60,651 nt of DNA from an uncultured Roseburia sp. (GTDB lineage Bacteria; Bacillota; Clostridia; Lachnospirales; Lachnospiraceae). Location of the stretch: positions 1-60,651 of the forward strand of contig CAMWKH010000016.1 in assembly GCA_947174805.1 (NCBI GenBank), written 5' to 3'. Positions 27,421 to 37,692 of the stretch are shown here, piece by piece (within the stretch, counting starts at the first letter, position 1; each line of letters opens with the position of its first letter). Under the pieces are notes generated by a model. It was not told the DNA's origin. It worked only from the letters and a program-made list of their open reading frames with translations, and ran no database searches. The position numbers were made by a program, and so were the translations under genes.

Positions 27421-27546
27421 TTTGAAAGGCTTATTAAAACAATCAAATAAATACAGGAGATGATATATACCATCCCCTGTGTCCTGTGGCCAAATCGGAT
27501 GTCGGTGCCACTCCTAATTTAAGATATCATCCGAAACCCGGCATCC

Positions 27547-28761
27547 CTACAGCTTCTTTATCCTCTCCAGGGCTGCCACCGTATTTTCATAACTTCCAAA
27601 GGCCGTAAGCCTAAAATATCCTTCCCCACTGGGCCCAAATCCAGAGCCCGGTGTCCCCACCACATTGGCGTTCTCCAAAAGATAGTCAAAAAATTCCCAG
27701 GATGTCATCTTGTCCGGAGTCTTTAACCAGATATAGGGGGCATTCACCCCTCCAAAGACCGTATAACCTGCATCTTTTAACCCCTGTTTGATGGCTGAGG
27801 CATTTTTCATATAATAGTCCACCTGCTCCTTCAACTGTGCCTTCCCTTCCGTGGAATACACGGCTTCCCCGGCCCTCTGCACAATGTAAGGAGCGCCGTT
27901 AAATTTTGTGCCGTGGCGTCTGGCCCACATATCCCGCAGGGATACCCCGTTACATTTCAGGTCTTTTGGCACAACGGTAAACCCTAAGCGCACCCCTGTA
28001 AATCCTGCGTTCTTTGAAAAACTCCTGATTTCAATGGCGCACTCTCTTGCCCCCTCACACTCGTAAATGGAATGAGCCACGTTATCCTCCGAAATGTAGG
28101 CCTCATAAGCGGCGTCGTAAATAATCACTGCCCCCGCTTTTCTTGCATACTCTACCCACTGTGAGAGCTGGGATTTCGTCACAGTGGTTCCCGTGGGGTT
28201 ATTGGGCAGGCAGAGATAAATAATATCCGGGGTTTCCTTTGGAAATTCCGGCACAAAATTGTTTTCTGCAGTGCAGGGCATGTAAATCACATTGCTCCAC
28301 ATCTCCGTCTCCTTGTTATATACCCCGGTTCTTCCAGCCATTACGTTGGAATCCACATAGACAGGGTACACCGGGTCACACACTGCGATTTTGCACTGCG
28401 GTCCAAAAATCTCCTGGATATTGCCGGAATCGCTTTTTGCCCCGTCGGATACAAAGACTTCATCCTCACATATATCGCAGTTCCTGGCTTTATAATCGTT
28501 TTCCACAATGGCTTTCCGCAAAAAATCGTAGCCTAAATCCGGGGCATATCCCCGAAAGGTCTCCGCCGCTGCCATGTCCTCCACCGCTGCATGGAGAGCA
28601 TTTATAATAGCGGGGGCTAAGGGAAGGGTTACATCCCCGATTCCCAGGCGGATAATATTTTTATCCGGATTTGCCTGGGTAAAAGCGGCAACCTTTTTTG
28701 CAATGGTGCTGAATAAATAACTTCCCGGCAGCTTTTGATAATTTTCGTTTATCTGTAACAT
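27547..28761 (-). CDS. dapL: LL-diaminopimelate aminotransferase
   Basis: A 404-residue fold-type I PLP aminotransferase. The family start [13 protein letters not shown], the substrate segment [23 protein letters not shown] and the PLP-binding lysine in [11 protein letters not shown] near residue 249 are all present. It converts tetrahydrodipicolinate directly to LL-diaminopimelate, bypassing succinylation or acetylation. It follows dapF by 42 nt. The 126 nt to the methyltransferase hold a small imperfect hairpin near 27,455-27,480. Confidence 0.96.
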   Translation of the reverse strand: MLQINENYQKLPGSYLFSTIAKKVAAFTQANPDKNIIRLGIGDVTLPLAPAIINALHAAVEDMAAAETFRGYAPDLGYDFLRKAIVENDYKARNCDICEDEVFVSDGAKSDSGNIQEIFGPQCKIAVCDPVYPVYVDSNVMAGRTGVYNKETEMWSNVIYMPCTAENNFVPEFPKETPDIIYLCLPNNPTGTTVTKSQLSQWVEYARKAGAVIIYDAAYEAYISEDNVAHSIYECEGARECAIEIRSFSKNAGFTGVRLGFTVVPKDLKCNGVSLRDMWARRHGTKFNGAPYIVQRAGEAVYSTEGKAQLKEQVDYYMKNASAIKQGLKDAGYTVFGGVNAPYIWLKTPDKMTSWEFFDYLLENANVVGTPGSGFGPSGEGYFRLTAFGSYENTVAALERIKKL

Positions 28762-28803
28762 AATTTTTTCTCCTTATTCTGCAAATATTTTTCCGTCATT
28801 CTC

Positions 28804-29640
28804 TTATATATCAATTTCCCCTTCAAATACAATGGCGGCAGGGCCTGTCATATACACGGTGTTTTCCTCTCTGTCCCACTGAATTTTCAAATCTCCACCC
28901 AGAAGATGGACGGTAACTTCCTCTTCTGCATATCCGTTTAACACAGCCGCCACCCCGGCTGCGCAGGCTCCCGTTCCGCAGGCCAGTGTCTCCCCGGAGC
29001 CTCTCTCCCACACCCGCATACGAAGATGTTTTTTGTCTAATACATTGATAAACTCTGTGTTTACCCGTTTGGGGAAACTGGGATGATTCTCAAATTCCGG
29101 CCCGATGACAGGCAGGTCCAGGTTCCTCACATCTTCCTCCAAAAATGTGACACAATGGGGATTTCCCATGGATATACAGGTTACCTGGTACATATTTCCC
29201 TTCACCTCTAAAGGCATGTCCACGCACTCCTCACCCGCCCCTAAAACTGGTATCTTTTCGGGGACAAGTTCCGGTTTTCCCATATTAACCTTTACCAGGG
29301 ACACTTTTCCCTCTTCTGCCGTAAGCTCTAAATACTTTACACTTCCCCCGGCCTCCACGGTAATCTCTGTCTTATCTGTAAGTCCTTTGTCATACACATA
29401 TTTTGCCACACAGCGAATCCCGTTTCCACACATCTCTCCCCTGGAACCGTCCGCATTGTACATCTCCATCTCAAAATCTGCAATTTTTGATGGTTTTATG
29501 AGAATCAATCCATCGGAGCCCACGCCGAAATGGCGGTCGCTGACTTTTACTGCCGTCTCTTTTGGATTGTTTATTTGCTCCTTAAAGCAGTCCACATACA
29601 CATAATCATTTCCAATTCCCTGCATTTTTGTAAATTTCAT
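28804..29640 (-). CDS. dapF: diaminopimelate epimerase
   Basis: A 278-residue epimerase converting LL- to meso-diaminopimelate. It has both catalytic cysteine contexts: GEMCGNGIRC near residue 72 and LACGTGACAAG near 215. The start MKFTKMQGIGNDY at 29640 has GAGGAG upstream, chosen over a frame extension into the ANTAR gene. The gene is 20 nt downstream of the ANTAR gene and upstream of dapL. Confidence 0.96.
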   Translation of the reverse strand: MKFTKMQGIGNDYVYVDCFKEQINNPKETAVKVSDRHFGVGSDGLILIKPSKIADFEMEMYNADGSRGEMCGNGIRCVAKYVYDKGLTDKTEITVEAGGSVKYLELTAEEGKVSLVKVNMGKPELVPEKIPVLGAGEECVDMPLEVKGNMYQVTCISMGNPHCVTFLEEDVRNLDLPVIGPEFENHPSFPKRVNTEFINVLDKKHLRMRVWERGSGETLACGTGACAAGVAAVLNGYAEEEVTVHLLGGDLKIQWDREENTVYMTGPAAIVFEGEIDI

Positions 29641-29660
29641 CCTAATCTCCTCTCTGCCCA

Positions 29661-30206
29661 TTAACCATTTATCAGACTTAAAATCATCTGCGCCGTCTCC
29701 AAAAGATTTGTGCCGCTGTCCATGCTGAGTTTTTGTATGTAACGGTGGGCCTGCTCCTCCGTCATCTGGTTTCGTTCCATTAAAAGGGCCTTTGCACTGC
29801 CAAGCAGCTCTTCCTCCTCCTTAGACCTCTCCTTTGGCTTTCTCTTATTCCTTTTATGTCTCCGGGACAATTCCCCCGCCATCATTTCCATAGTCTGCAA
29901 CAGCTCATGGATCCGAAGAGGGGTTTTTAAACAGACGATATCCTCCCCCTCCCTGGAGTTACAGATATCCCCGGAGGCCACAAGGAGCATTTCAAAGCCA
30001 GGGGGCAGGCAGTCCTTTAGTTCCTGGTACATCATATCCGCAAAGTGATAACTGCACACCACAATTCCTCCGGAGAGCTCCTGCATATGCTGCAGGGCCT
30101 TTGCCCCGGTAGTGCACACAGCTTTCACATCAAAACCCCTCTGCACCAGAATACGCTTGATATTTTTTCCGTTTTCCAGCTTTGGAAAAACAATTATCAC
30201 ATTCAT
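29661..30206 (-). CDS. ANTAR-domain RNA-binding regulator with degenerate receiver
   Basis: A 181-residue protein with a receiver-like N-terminus (about 1-115) and a C-terminal ANTAR domain (about 125-180, LLMERNQMTEEQAHRYIQKL). ANTAR proteins bind paired hexaloop hairpins in leaders and prevent termination, often for nitrogen genes. The usual phosphoacceptor aspartate position reads IVVCSYHF, so the receiver probably is not phosphorylated. It is cotranscribed with glnA (15 nt apart), as is common in Clostridia. Confidence 0.85.
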   Translation of the reverse strand: MNVIIVFPKLENGKNIKRILVQRGFDVKAVCTTGAKALQHMQELSGGIVVCSYHFADMMYQELKDCLPPGFEMLLVASGDICNSREGEDIVCLKTPLRIHELLQTMEMMAGELSRRHKRNKRKPKERSKEEEELLGSAKALLMERNQMTEEQAHRYIQKLSMDSGTNLLETAQMILSLING

Positions 30207-30221
30207 GTTCTTTAACCCAAA

Positions 30222-31553
30222 TCAGATTTTGTCAAGATATCTGTCAATTTCCCACTGGGAAACCTGGGCACAGTAGCTGGCCCACTCCGCCTCTTTTTCC
30301 TCAATGAATTTTTCACTGATATGTTTCCCCAGCACTTCCTGAATAAAAGTTTCCTCCTTAAAACATGCGACAGCCTCCCCTAAGTCTTTGGGTAACACAT
30401 CCATCTCAGTTTTCTCCTGTTCCCGGCCCTGGATATCAAACACATTTCCTTTTACCTGGGCCGGAGGCATAATTTTATTTTGGATTCCGTCGAGCCCTGC
30501 GGCAAGGCATACGGCCAAAACCAGATAGGGATTTGCGGAAGGGTCGGGACACCGCAGTTCAATCCGTGTGGCATCCCCTCTGGAATGGGGAACCCGGATC
30601 AGGGAAGTGCGGCTAAATGCTGACCAGGCTATGTGAATCGGCGCCTCAAACCCAGGCACCAGACGTTTATAAGAGTTCACAAGGGGATTTGTGATAAGGG
30701 CCATCCCTTTTATGTGCTTCATAATTCCCCCGATAAAATAATATGCCTCAGGACTTAACCCCAGCTGCTGGTCCGGGGCGTCAAAAATATTTTTCCCGTC
30801 TTTGGAGAGGGACATATTTACATGCATGCCGGAACCGTTCATCCCGTACCTGGGTTTCGGCATAAAGCTTGCAAACATCCCATGGCGCTTGGCAATGGTC
30901 TTAACCGCCAGCTTAAATGTCATAATATTGTCCGCCGTCTTTAAAGCCTGGTCATATTTGAAATCAATTTCATGCTGTGCCGGGGCTGCCTCGTGGTGGG
31001 AAGACTCAATCTCATATCCCATATCCTCCAAAGTCAAAACCATATCCCTTCTGGCATTTTCCCCCAAATCCATGGGACCTATATCAAAATATCCCGCCTT
31101 TTCATGGGTAATAGTGGTGGGCCTGCCCTCCTCGTCCGTGTGAAAGAGAAAAAATTCGCACTCCGGCCCTGCGTCAAAGCGGTATCCCGCCCTGGCGGCC
31201 TCCTCCATCACTCTCTTTAGCACCTGACGGCCGTCTCCCTCAAAGGGGGTCCTGTCTGGGCGGTAAATGTCACAGATAATCCTTGCCACCTTTCCCTGCT
31301 GGGGGCGCCAGGGAAAAGTTACAAAGGTATCCAAATCGGGATAGAGATACATATCGGACTCCTCCATACGCACAAAGCCTTCGATATAGGAGGCGTCGAA
31401 CATGCATTGGTTATCCAGTGCCTTTAAAAGCTGGCTGGATGTGATTGCTATATTTTTCAGGGTGCCAAATGTATCCGTAAACTGCAGGCGGATAAATTCC
31501 ACATCCTCCTCTTCCACCATGCGGATAATATCCTGTTTTGTATATTTACCCAT
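30222..31553 (-). CDS. glnA: glutamine synthetase type I
   Basis: A 443-residue GSI that ligates ammonia to glutamate using ATP. Signatures: MFDASYIEGF near 52, GPECEFFLF near 124, SHHEAAPAQHEIDF near 185, NGSGMHVNMSL near 240, and the ATP loop RLVPGFEAPIHIAWS near 310. The length suggests GSI-alpha without an adenylylation site. It lies 12 nt downstream of hisA in the long leftward gene string. Confidence 0.96.
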   Translation of the reverse strand: MGKYTKQDIIRMVEEEDVEFIRLQFTDTFGTLKNIAITSSQLLKALDNQCMFDASYIEGFVRMEESDMYLYPDLDTFVTFPWRPQQGKVARIICDIYRPDRTPFEGDGRQVLKRVMEEAARAGYRFDAGPECEFFLFHTDEEGRPTTITHEKAGYFDIGPMDLGENARRDMVLTLEDMGYEIESSHHEAAPAQHEIDFKYDQALKTADNIMTFKLAVKTIAKRHGMFASFMPKPRYGMNGSGMHVNMSLSKDGKNIFDAPDQQLGLSPEAYYFIGGIMKHIKGMALITNPLVNSYKRLVPGFEAPIHIAWSAFSRTSLIRVPHSRGDATRIELRCPDPSANPYLVLAVCLAAGLDGIQNKIMPPAQVKGNVFDIQGREQEKTEMDVLPKDLGEAVACFKEETFIQEVLGKHISEKFIEEKEAEWASYCAQVSQWEIDRYLDKI

Positions 31554-31565
31554 CTTTGTCTCCTC

Positions 31566-32348
31566 TCATTTTCTTTCCCTGATAAATTCAAGGACATCCC
31601 TGTACCTCATACTTCCCCCAAACAAATCCAGGGCAGAGCCCACGGTAACGTTAAGCCTGCCCTGCCCTGCCTCATGCAAGCGATTAAGGTCCTCAAAATT
31701 TCCTATCCCTCCGGCATAAGTGACGGGGATTTTCCCCCAGTTTCCCAAAAGTTCCGCCAGTTCCCTTTCAATCCCCTTTGCCTTGCCTTCCACGTCCACT
31801 GCATGAACTAAAAACTCATCTGCATAACCGCTAAGTTCCTCCAAAAGTTCCCGGGTCACTTTCTCCTGGGTAAACTTTTGCCACCGGTCCGTGACGATGT
31901 AGTAATCCTCCCCCCGCCTGCGGCAGCTTAAATCCAGGACGAGATGTTCTTTTCCCACTTCGGATACCAATCTCTTTAAGTTCTCATAATTTACCTTTCC
32001 CCCGGAAAACACATAGGATGTCACCACCACATGGCTTGCCCCTTCCCTTAAAAAATCTGCCGCATTTTCCGCTGTGATGCCGCCTCCCGCCTGGAAGCCG
32101 CCGGGATAGGCCCTAAGGGCCCTAAGGGCCTGTTCTTTTGTCTTTGGATAATACTGGCTGTCCTTCCCATTGAGCAATATAATATGGCCGCCTTTAATGC
32201 CGTCTTTCTTATAAAAACGTGCATAATATTCCCCGTCCATCTCCGAGACAAAATTTTCTTTGGCCAAATCCCCCGCATCCCTTAAGCTGCTCCCCACAAT
32301 CTGTTTTACTTTTCCATTGTGAATATCAATACACGGACGAAATTCCAT
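31566..32348 (-). CDS. hisA: ProFAR isomerase (HisA), eukaryotic-type
   Basis: A 260-residue TIM-barrel isomerase of histidine biosynthesis. It starts FRPCIDIHNGKVKQIVG and has GGHIILLNG, FQAGGGI, a central VLDLSCRR and the late TYAGGIGNFEDL. The pattern fits the fungal/plant HIS6-like subfamily rather than classical bacterial HisA. No other his genes are near; it sits between an Hpt gene (4 nt away) and glnA (12 nt). Confidence 0.85.
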   Translation of the reverse strand: MEFRPCIDIHNGKVKQIVGSSLRDAGDLAKENFVSEMDGEYYARFYKKDGIKGGHIILLNGKDSQYYPKTKEQALRALRAYPGGFQAGGGITAENAADFLREGASHVVVTSYVFSGGKVNYENLKRLVSEVGKEHLVLDLSCRRRGEDYYIVTDRWQKFTQEKVTRELLEELSGYADEFLVHAVDVEGKAKGIERELAELLGNWGKIPVTYAGGIGNFEDLNRLHEAGQGRLNVTVGSALDLFGGSMRYRDVLEFIRERK

Positions 32349-32352
32349 CTAA

Positions 32353-32712
32353 CTAACCCTCCAGGGCATTCAAAACTTTTGCCGTTCTCTCATACTCTGC
32401 TGTCACTTTCGGCATCCACTCCTTCGCCTCATCATAATTCTCATGGCGGAGTCCTTCTGTCACCTTTCCGGCCGCTTCGTAAAGAGCATCCAAAGAAAGG
32501 TTGCCGCTAAGTCCTTTTAAAGCGTGAGCTCCCTCAAAAGCTTCCTTGTAATCCTCTTTTTCCATGGCGTTTTTCAATCTTTCGTAATTGGTATCATTAG
32601 AAAATTTTAAAAGAAAGCGCATCAGCAGCTTTTCATTTCCCATAAAACGGTCCAAAGCCGAATCCACATTGACACCAGCATCCACTAACTCTCTTTTTTT
32701 ATTCTCATCCAT
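32353..32712 (-). CDS. Hpt-domain phosphotransfer protein
   Basis: A 119-residue four-helix protein with the Hpt motif GAHALKGLSGN; His63 is the likely phospho-acceptor. It is probably the shuttle between the two kinases and the receivers encoded upstream. Last of the signalling genes in the string, 27 nt after the CheY-like gene. Confidence 0.88.
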   Translation of the reverse strand: MDENKKRELVDAGVNVDSALDRFMGNEKLLMRFLLKFSNDTNYERLKNAMEKEDYKEAFEGAHALKGLSGNLSLDALYEAAGKVTEGLRHENYDEAKEWMPKVTAEYERTAKVLNALEG

Positions 32713-32739
32713 TTTAATTTCTCCTCTTTGAATTTATTT

Positions 32740-33135
32740 TTAGGAAATCAATCCCAAATTTTTTAATATCATGTCAAACTCTTCCACGTCGATAGGCTTC
32801 CCCGCATAAGCCTCACATTCCAGCTTTTTTGCCTTGTCCACCACACGTTCACCGCTTAAGGCGGTGGCCATAATAATTTTCACCCGGTCCTCTTTTTTCA
32901 CGCCCCGCTCCGCCTCATCCTTTCGGATGGCTTCTAATGCCTGGTAGCCGTTCATCACTGGCATCATCACATCAAGACAGATTAAATCATATGGCTCTTC
33001 ATCCTCCAAAGCCATAAGATAGGCGTTTACTGCTTCCTCCCCATCCACTGTGGCATCACAGTCGCCGTATTGGGACAGATATTTATCCATAAACTTCCGG
33101 CTGGCAAAATCGTCCTCCGCCAATAATATTCTCAT
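32740..33135 (-). CDS. stand-alone CheY-like response regulator
   Basis: A 131-residue single receiver domain. The acidic pair is AEDD near residue 8, the phosphoacceptor Asp is in LICLDVMMPVMNG near residue 55, then MATAL and the conserved Lys in AGKPID. There is no output domain. GGAGAG precedes the ATG. Confidence 0.92.
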   Translation of the reverse strand: MRILLAEDDFASRKFMDKYLSQYGDCDATVDGEEAVNAYLMALEDEEPYDLICLDVMMPVMNGYQALEAIRKDEAERGVKKEDRVKIIMATALSGERVVDKAKKLECEAYAGKPIDVEEFDMILKNLGLIS

Positions 33136-33165
33136 TGTACGCTCTCCTTTCCTGTCTCTCTTTTA

Positions 33166-34245
33166 TCAGTCTGTGCGCATTTGTTTTACCACCTTGTTAA
33201 ACATCTCGATAATACGGGCATCATAAGCTTTTCCGCTTCTTTCATTCATAATCCGCACACTTTCCTCCAAGGAAAGGGGTTCGCTTTTATACCTCGCCCG
33301 AAGCAGGGCGTCAAAATCATTTGCCACTGCCGTAATTCTGGCAGCTAAAGGAATATCTTCCCCGGACATATTTTCCGGATACCCGCTGCCGTCCCATTTT
33401 GCATGGTGATAACGGCAGATTAACACAGCCATATCCAAAAAACGGTTGCCCTGGTTTGCCCCCAGTTCCTCTAAAAGCTTTGCTCCCTCCTCCGTGTGAT
33501 GTTTCACAAATGCCTTTTTCTGCTCCTCCTTGGAACGGTAATCATCCAAAAAGGTTTCATCGGGCATAAGGATATTTCCGATATCGTGTAGTCTGGCCGA
33601 TACCCCTATGGTATCTATAAAAGCATTGTTTACCATCTTCTCATACTTAGGCACAAGCTGGAGACATTGGGCTAAAAGCCTGCTGTTGTATCCCACATTC
33701 CGAAGATGGCTTCCCTCATGGGCATTTCTCCTCTCCGCCACGGTCTGAAGGGCCAGCAGTACTTTCTCCTGCTCCTTTTCCATCTGTTTTTTCTGCTCCG
33801 TCACCATCTTGTGCATCATACGGTTGTAATCTTCCATCTCCCGCTTGGCGTAATAGCTGTTCATCTGATTTTTTACGCTCATAATCACTTCGATTGGCTC
33901 AAAAGGCTTGCGGATAAAATCCACTACCCCCGCCTCAAAAGCCTTCTTTTTATCTGCACTGGAATCAGCCACCGTTGCAAAAATAAGGGGAATGTCCCTT
34001 GTCACAGGATTACTTTTTAGCAGCCTGCAAAACTCCAGGCCATTCATCCCAGGCATGGAAAAATCCGTGAGAATCAGCTGTGGCATATTCTGCTTCATTA
34101 AGTCCAGGGCCTCCTGCACACTTAAAGCGCACAACGTCTCATATCCCTGTGAACTTAAGATTTCCTGAAGAATTTCCACATTCATGGTGATATCGTCCAC
34201 AATAAGTATCTTGGGCTGCTCTTGTTTTTTCATCGCTACATCCAC
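33166..34245 (-). CDS. response regulator with HD-GYP phosphodiesterase domain (second copy)
   Basis: About 359 residues. N-terminal receiver (ILIVDD, phosphoacceptor in LILTDFSMPGMNG), a coiled-coil linker at about 125-165, and a C-terminal HD-GYP domain: RLHDIGN, HHTEEG, and HHAKWDGSGYP. HD-GYP enzymes hydrolyse cyclic di-GMP or related dinucleotides. The metal-binding histidines appear present. GTG at 34245 fits the AGAGG site best; GTG at 34254 and ATG at 34233 are alternatives. Paralogue of the gene at 36608-37681. Confidence 0.9.
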   Translation of the reverse strand: MDVAMKKQEQPKILIVDDITMNVEILQEILSSQGYETLCALSVQEALDLMKQNMPQLILTDFSMPGMNGLEFCRLLKSNPVTRDIPLIFATVADSSADKKKAFEAGVVDFIRKPFEPIEVIMSVKNQMNSYYAKREMEDYNRMMHKMVTEQKKQMEKEQEKVLLALQTVAERRNAHEGSHLRNVGYNSRLLAQCLQLVPKYEKMVNNAFIDTIGVSARLHDIGNILMPDETFLDDYRSKEEQKKAFVKHHTEEGAKLLEELGANQGNRFLDMAVLICRYHHAKWDGSGYPENMSGEDIPLAARITAVANDFDALLRARYKSEPLSLEESVRIMNERSGKAYDARIIEMFNKVVKQMRTD

Positions 34246-34298
34246 GAAAAACACCTCTTTTCATTCTTTTCCTGGGCATAACAGTTTTCTTGCCCCTG

Positions 34299-35732
34299 TT
34301 ACCCCAGTTTCTCCTTAAATGCAGCCTTTATCTTATCACAGGCCGCCATGCTCTTCTCGTAATTTTCTTTTCTCACAGCCATCTCCATGCGGAGAATAGG
34401 ATTTTTAAAATCTTTTCCTCCGTTTTGCAGGAGCACTTTGATACTCTCTGCCAAAGTCTCCGCCTTCTCCCAGGAGCCCAGTTCAATGGAAAGAATCAGT
34501 TTTTCCATTCTCTTCTCAAACTCTGCCACATTGTCCGGGGAACCAAATTCCATAAAGTCTTCCGAAGCATCCTCCTCCATATCTCCGGTAAGGGTATTCC
34601 ACTTGTTGAAAGCCTCCTTTAAATCCTGGCTCTCATTTACATTCTGGCTTGTGTGAAGCCTGATGTTAAATGAAAATGCGCTTCCCTTTCCCTTCTCACT
34701 TTTTACATGGACCGTGCCGTTCATCATCTCCACCAGCTGCTTTGTGATGGAAAGACCAAGGCCGGTTCCCCCAAAACGCCTGGTGATTGAGGCATCCGCC
34801 TGATTAAAACTCTCAAACAGGGAATCCTGCTGTTCCTTTGTAATTCCGATTCCCGTATCTTTTACCATAAAAAACAACTCTATCTCATCATTCATCTGCA
34901 TGGTTTTGCTGATATCCACGCTAATCTGCCCCATCAACGTAAATTTCACTGCATTGGAGAGAAGATTATTTAAAATCTGTCCGATTCTAAGGCCGTCCCC
35001 GATAATAAACTGAGGAATGCTGTCATCCACATAGACGCTGAAATTCAATTCTTTTTTATTAATCTCTGTCATATGTGTGGCAAATACCTGGTCAATGAGC
35101 TTATAAAAATCAAACTCCTCCTCATTCAAAGAGAACTTCCCCGACTCCATTTTGGAGAAATCCAAAATATTATTGATAATAGCGGACATACTGTCACAGC
35201 AGTAAAGAATAATGTCAAGGGTCTTTCTCTGATTCTCATCCTCTATTGCGTCCAGGAGAGTTGTCACATGGCCCCTGATGCCGTTTACCGGAGTCCTGAG
35301 CTCGTGGGTGACATTGGCAGTAAACTCGTTTCTAAGCCTTCGGTTCATATCCTCCGCTTCTTTTAATTTCCGAAGCCGCACATCCATATCTTTATTCCAG
35401 GTCAAATCCTCTGCAAAAAGATATCCTGTGCCATCCTCCTGGAAAAGAAACCGCAGGGATACCGGAAAACAGGAGCTGTTTTTCCGGTACATCACCGTCT
35501 CGTTTTTATCTGTGAGCTTTGCCGCATCAAAAGGTGCAAAGACCTGGTTTTCCACCTGAAATTCCTGCCAGAAAATTTCAGACATATTCCGCTGTTTTAA
35601 CTCATCTTCGCTGTAATCTAACTTTTCCCTGGCAGACTTGTTGCCAAACAAAATTTTTCCCTGCGGGTCAAAGGCAATGACAATCTCAAATGTCTCCTCA
35701 ATAATTCCAAAATCAATATTTGTTTTTTCCAT
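34299..35732 (-). CDS. PAS sensor histidine kinase with C-terminal Hpt-like tail (second copy)
   Basis: A 477-residue cytosolic kinase without membrane segments. PAS domain at about 10-110, HisKA with His143 in [13 protein letters not shown], and HATPase at about 245-365 ([25 protein letters not shown]). The last 85 residues form a helical domain shared with the other kinase and patterned like Hpt, with the histidine replaced (ETLAESIKV). ATG at 35732 has a ribosome site. Confidence 0.92.
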   Translation of the reverse strand: MEKTNIDFGIIEETFEIVIAFDPQGKILFGNKSAREKLDYSEDELKQRNMSEIFWQEFQVENQVFAPFDAAKLTDKNETVMYRKNSSCFPVSLRFLFQEDGTGYLFAEDLTWNKDMDVRLRKLKEAEDMNRRLRNEFTANVTHELRTPVNGIRGHVTTLLDAIEDENQRKTLDIILYCCDSMSAIINNILDFSKMESGKFSLNEEEFDFYKLIDQVFATHMTEINKKELNFSVYVDDSIPQFIIGDGLRIGQILNNLLSNAVKFTLMGQISVDISKTMQMNDEIELFFMVKDTGIGITKEQQDSLFESFNQADASITRRFGGTGLGLSITKQLVEMMNGTVHVKSEKGKGSAFSFNIRLHTSQNVNESQDLKEAFNKWNTLTGDMEEDASEDFMEFGSPDNVAEFEKRMEKLILSIELGSWEKAETLAESIKVLLQNGGKDFKNPILRMEMAVRKENYEKSMAACDKIKAAFKEKLG

Positions 35733-35785
35733 CGACGTACCTCTCTTCCTCCTTTTCAAGCATTTCAGGTAAACCGAATTTTTCT

Positions 35786-36595
35786 TTAAACCATAGGCCT
35801 TCTGTATATGGAAGAACCAACATATTCCAGTTTCGCTGCGCCTGCATCTATGGTCTCCGTCATGCCGATAATCAGGTATCCCCCCGGTTCCAAAAAGCCC
35901 CGGATACGCTCAACCAAATCCTGGTTTACCTCCTCCTGCAGATACCTCATCACATTGCGCAGAAAAATAACATGAAGTTTATTTTTAAAGGGAAAAGGAT
36001 TAATCAAATTAAACTGACGGAAAATCACGTTTTTTCTGATATCCTGTTTCACCTCAAACTGTTTCTCATTGATTTTAAAAAAATAGTCCTTTATCCAGTG
36101 TTTGGGCAGCCCTTCCAACTGCTGCCTTCTGTATATTCCCTTCACAGCTTTCTCCAGGGCTTTTCTTGACAAATCCGTGGCCATAAGCCCTGTGTCCCAC
36201 TCCTCATAGGCATCACCCAAAAATTCTTTTAACAGCATCGCTATGGTATAGGGTTCTTCTCCGGTGGAAGCTCCTGCGCACCAGATTCGTAGATTTTTTG
36301 TGGATGTCTCTTTTTCCAACAACTCCGGCAAAATCTTATCCCGGAGAAAATGAAACTGTTCCGGCTCCCTGTAAAAATAAGTATGGTTTGTGGTTATCCG
36401 GTCAATAAAATTCTGTTCCTCCGTCCCCAGCATTTCATACTCCACAATATTCATATATTCGTCATAGCTTTTATAACCCTTTGTTTTCAGGTAACTGTCC
36501 ATCTTCTTTTCCACTAGGGATTTCTTCTGCTGCAAATCAAGGCCGTACCGCTCCGCCGCAAAATCCGCAATTCTTGAAAATTCACTGTCTGTCAT
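35786..36595 (-). CDS. cheR: CheR-type protein-glutamate methyltransferase
   Basis: A 269-residue SAM-dependent methyltransferase of the CheR family, which methylates chemoreceptor glutamates. N-terminal helical domain (about 1-75), then the SAM-binding [13 protein letters not shown] near residue 104 and [14 protein letters not shown] near 210. It lies in the kinase/HD-GYP cluster rather than a classical che operon, so its substrate may not be a chemoreceptor. There is no receptor gene in the window. Confidence 0.88.
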   Translation of the reverse strand: MTDSEFSRIADFAAERYGLDLQQKKSLVEKKMDSYLKTKGYKSYDEYMNIVEYEMLGTEEQNFIDRITTNHTYFYREPEQFHFLRDKILPELLEKETSTKNLRIWCAGASTGEEPYTIAMLLKEFLGDAYEEWDTGLMATDLSRKALEKAVKGIYRRQQLEGLPKHWIKDYFFKINEKQFEVKQDIRKNVIFRQFNLINPFPFKNKLHVIFLRNVMRYLQEEVNQDLVERIRGFLEPGGYLIIGMTETIDAGAAKLEYVGSSIYRRPMV

Positions 36596-36607
36596 GGTAG
36601 ATACCTC

Positions 36608-37681
36608 TTACCCTTTCATTTGCTTTTCAATTTTTAAGAATACATCCAGAAGATAGGGGTCATATTTTTTCCCCCGTCCCGACTCCATAATGCGAAGCGC
36701 CTCCCCCCGGTGGTAGGCAGGCCGGTAACAGCGGTCCCTTAACATGGAATCAAAGGTATCCGCAATGCGCACAATCCTGGCCGGCAAAGGGATATCTGCC
36801 CCCTTAAGCCCGTCGGGATAGCCGCTGCCGTCATAATTTTCGTGATGGGAACGAATCACTTCCACGGCAATTTGTATCATCTGGTTATTCTCTATATTAT
36901 GGTATACTTCTTTGATAATTTCATACCCGGAAGTGGTATGGGTGTTGACAATGCTCCTCTCCTCTGGTGTGAGGCAACCCGGTTTTTGTAAAATATCTCT
37001 GGGAATGGTAATCTTTCCAATATCATGAAGGGATGCCGCCACCCGGATACCCTCCACAAAGTTTTCGGAAATCTGGTTGGCATACTCCTCCGTAAAGTTC
37101 AGAGCCTCCGCAATCAGCCTGGCATTCTCCGCCACATTTCCCTGATGCTCCATCCCTCCGAAGAGCTCTCCGTCCTCCCCCAGGCGGGCAATTACAGTGA
37201 GAAGCCTTTTTTGCTCCTCCTTAAATTCCTTTGCCTGCTCACTGATAATTTTATTCATCCTTTTTTTGTCTTCTTCAATGCGTTTCTGTTTGGCATAAAT
37301 CCGCATACGCTTATTGATAACCAGTTCCATATCCTCGTACAAAAAAGGCTTTCCGATAAAATCAATCCCCCCGGAATCATATGCCTTTTTCCTATCCTCA
37401 GGGGTGTTGTTTGAGGAAATAAAAATTATGGGAATATCCCTTGTCTCCGCATATCCCTTTAACACATCACAAAACTGATATCCATCCACATCCGGCATCA
37501 CAATATCAAGGAGCACCATCTGGGGCATCTCCACATAAAACTGGTTGACTGCCTCCTTTGCGCTTGTGGCAGTCAGTGCCGTATACCCCATTTTCTCCAC
37601 ACACTTTTTTATAATCGTTACATTGATGTCCGTATCGTCTACAATCAGTATCTTTGGCACTTTTCCATCAATCAGTTCCAT
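36608..37681 (-). CDS. response regulator with HD-GYP phosphodiesterase domain (first copy)
   Basis: 357 residues: receiver (ILIVDDTDIN; phosphoacceptor in MVLLDIVMPDVDG), coiled-coil linker at about 130-165, and HD-GYP (LHDIGKITIP, HTTSGYE, SHHENYDGSGYP) with all canonical residues. Predicted to lower cyclic di-GMP when phosphorylated by the adjacent kinase. It follows the first kinase by 11 nt. Confidence 0.92.
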   Translation of the reverse strand: MELIDGKVPKILIVDDTDINVTIIKKCVEKMGYTALTATSAKEAVNQFYVEMPQMVLLDIVMPDVDGYQFCDVLKGYAETRDIPIIFISSNNTPEDRKKAYDSGGIDFIGKPFLYEDMELVINKRMRIYAKQKRIEEDKKRMNKIISEQAKEFKEEQKRLLTVIARLGEDGELFGGMEHQGNVAENARLIAEALNFTEEYANQISENFVEGIRVAASLHDIGKITIPRDILQKPGCLTPEERSIVNTHTTSGYEIIKEVYHNIENNQMIQIAVEVIRSHHENYDGSGYPDGLKGADIPLPARIVRIADTFDSMLRDRCYRPAYHRGEALRIMESGRGKKYDPYLLDVFLKIEKQMKG

Positions 37682-37692
37682 ATAAAACTCTC

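Noticed and set aside
25026..27546. Flanking direct repeats or an integrase for the restriction-modification island
   Set aside because: I looked for repeated ends and a recombinase gene and saw neither; the island is inferred from composition only.
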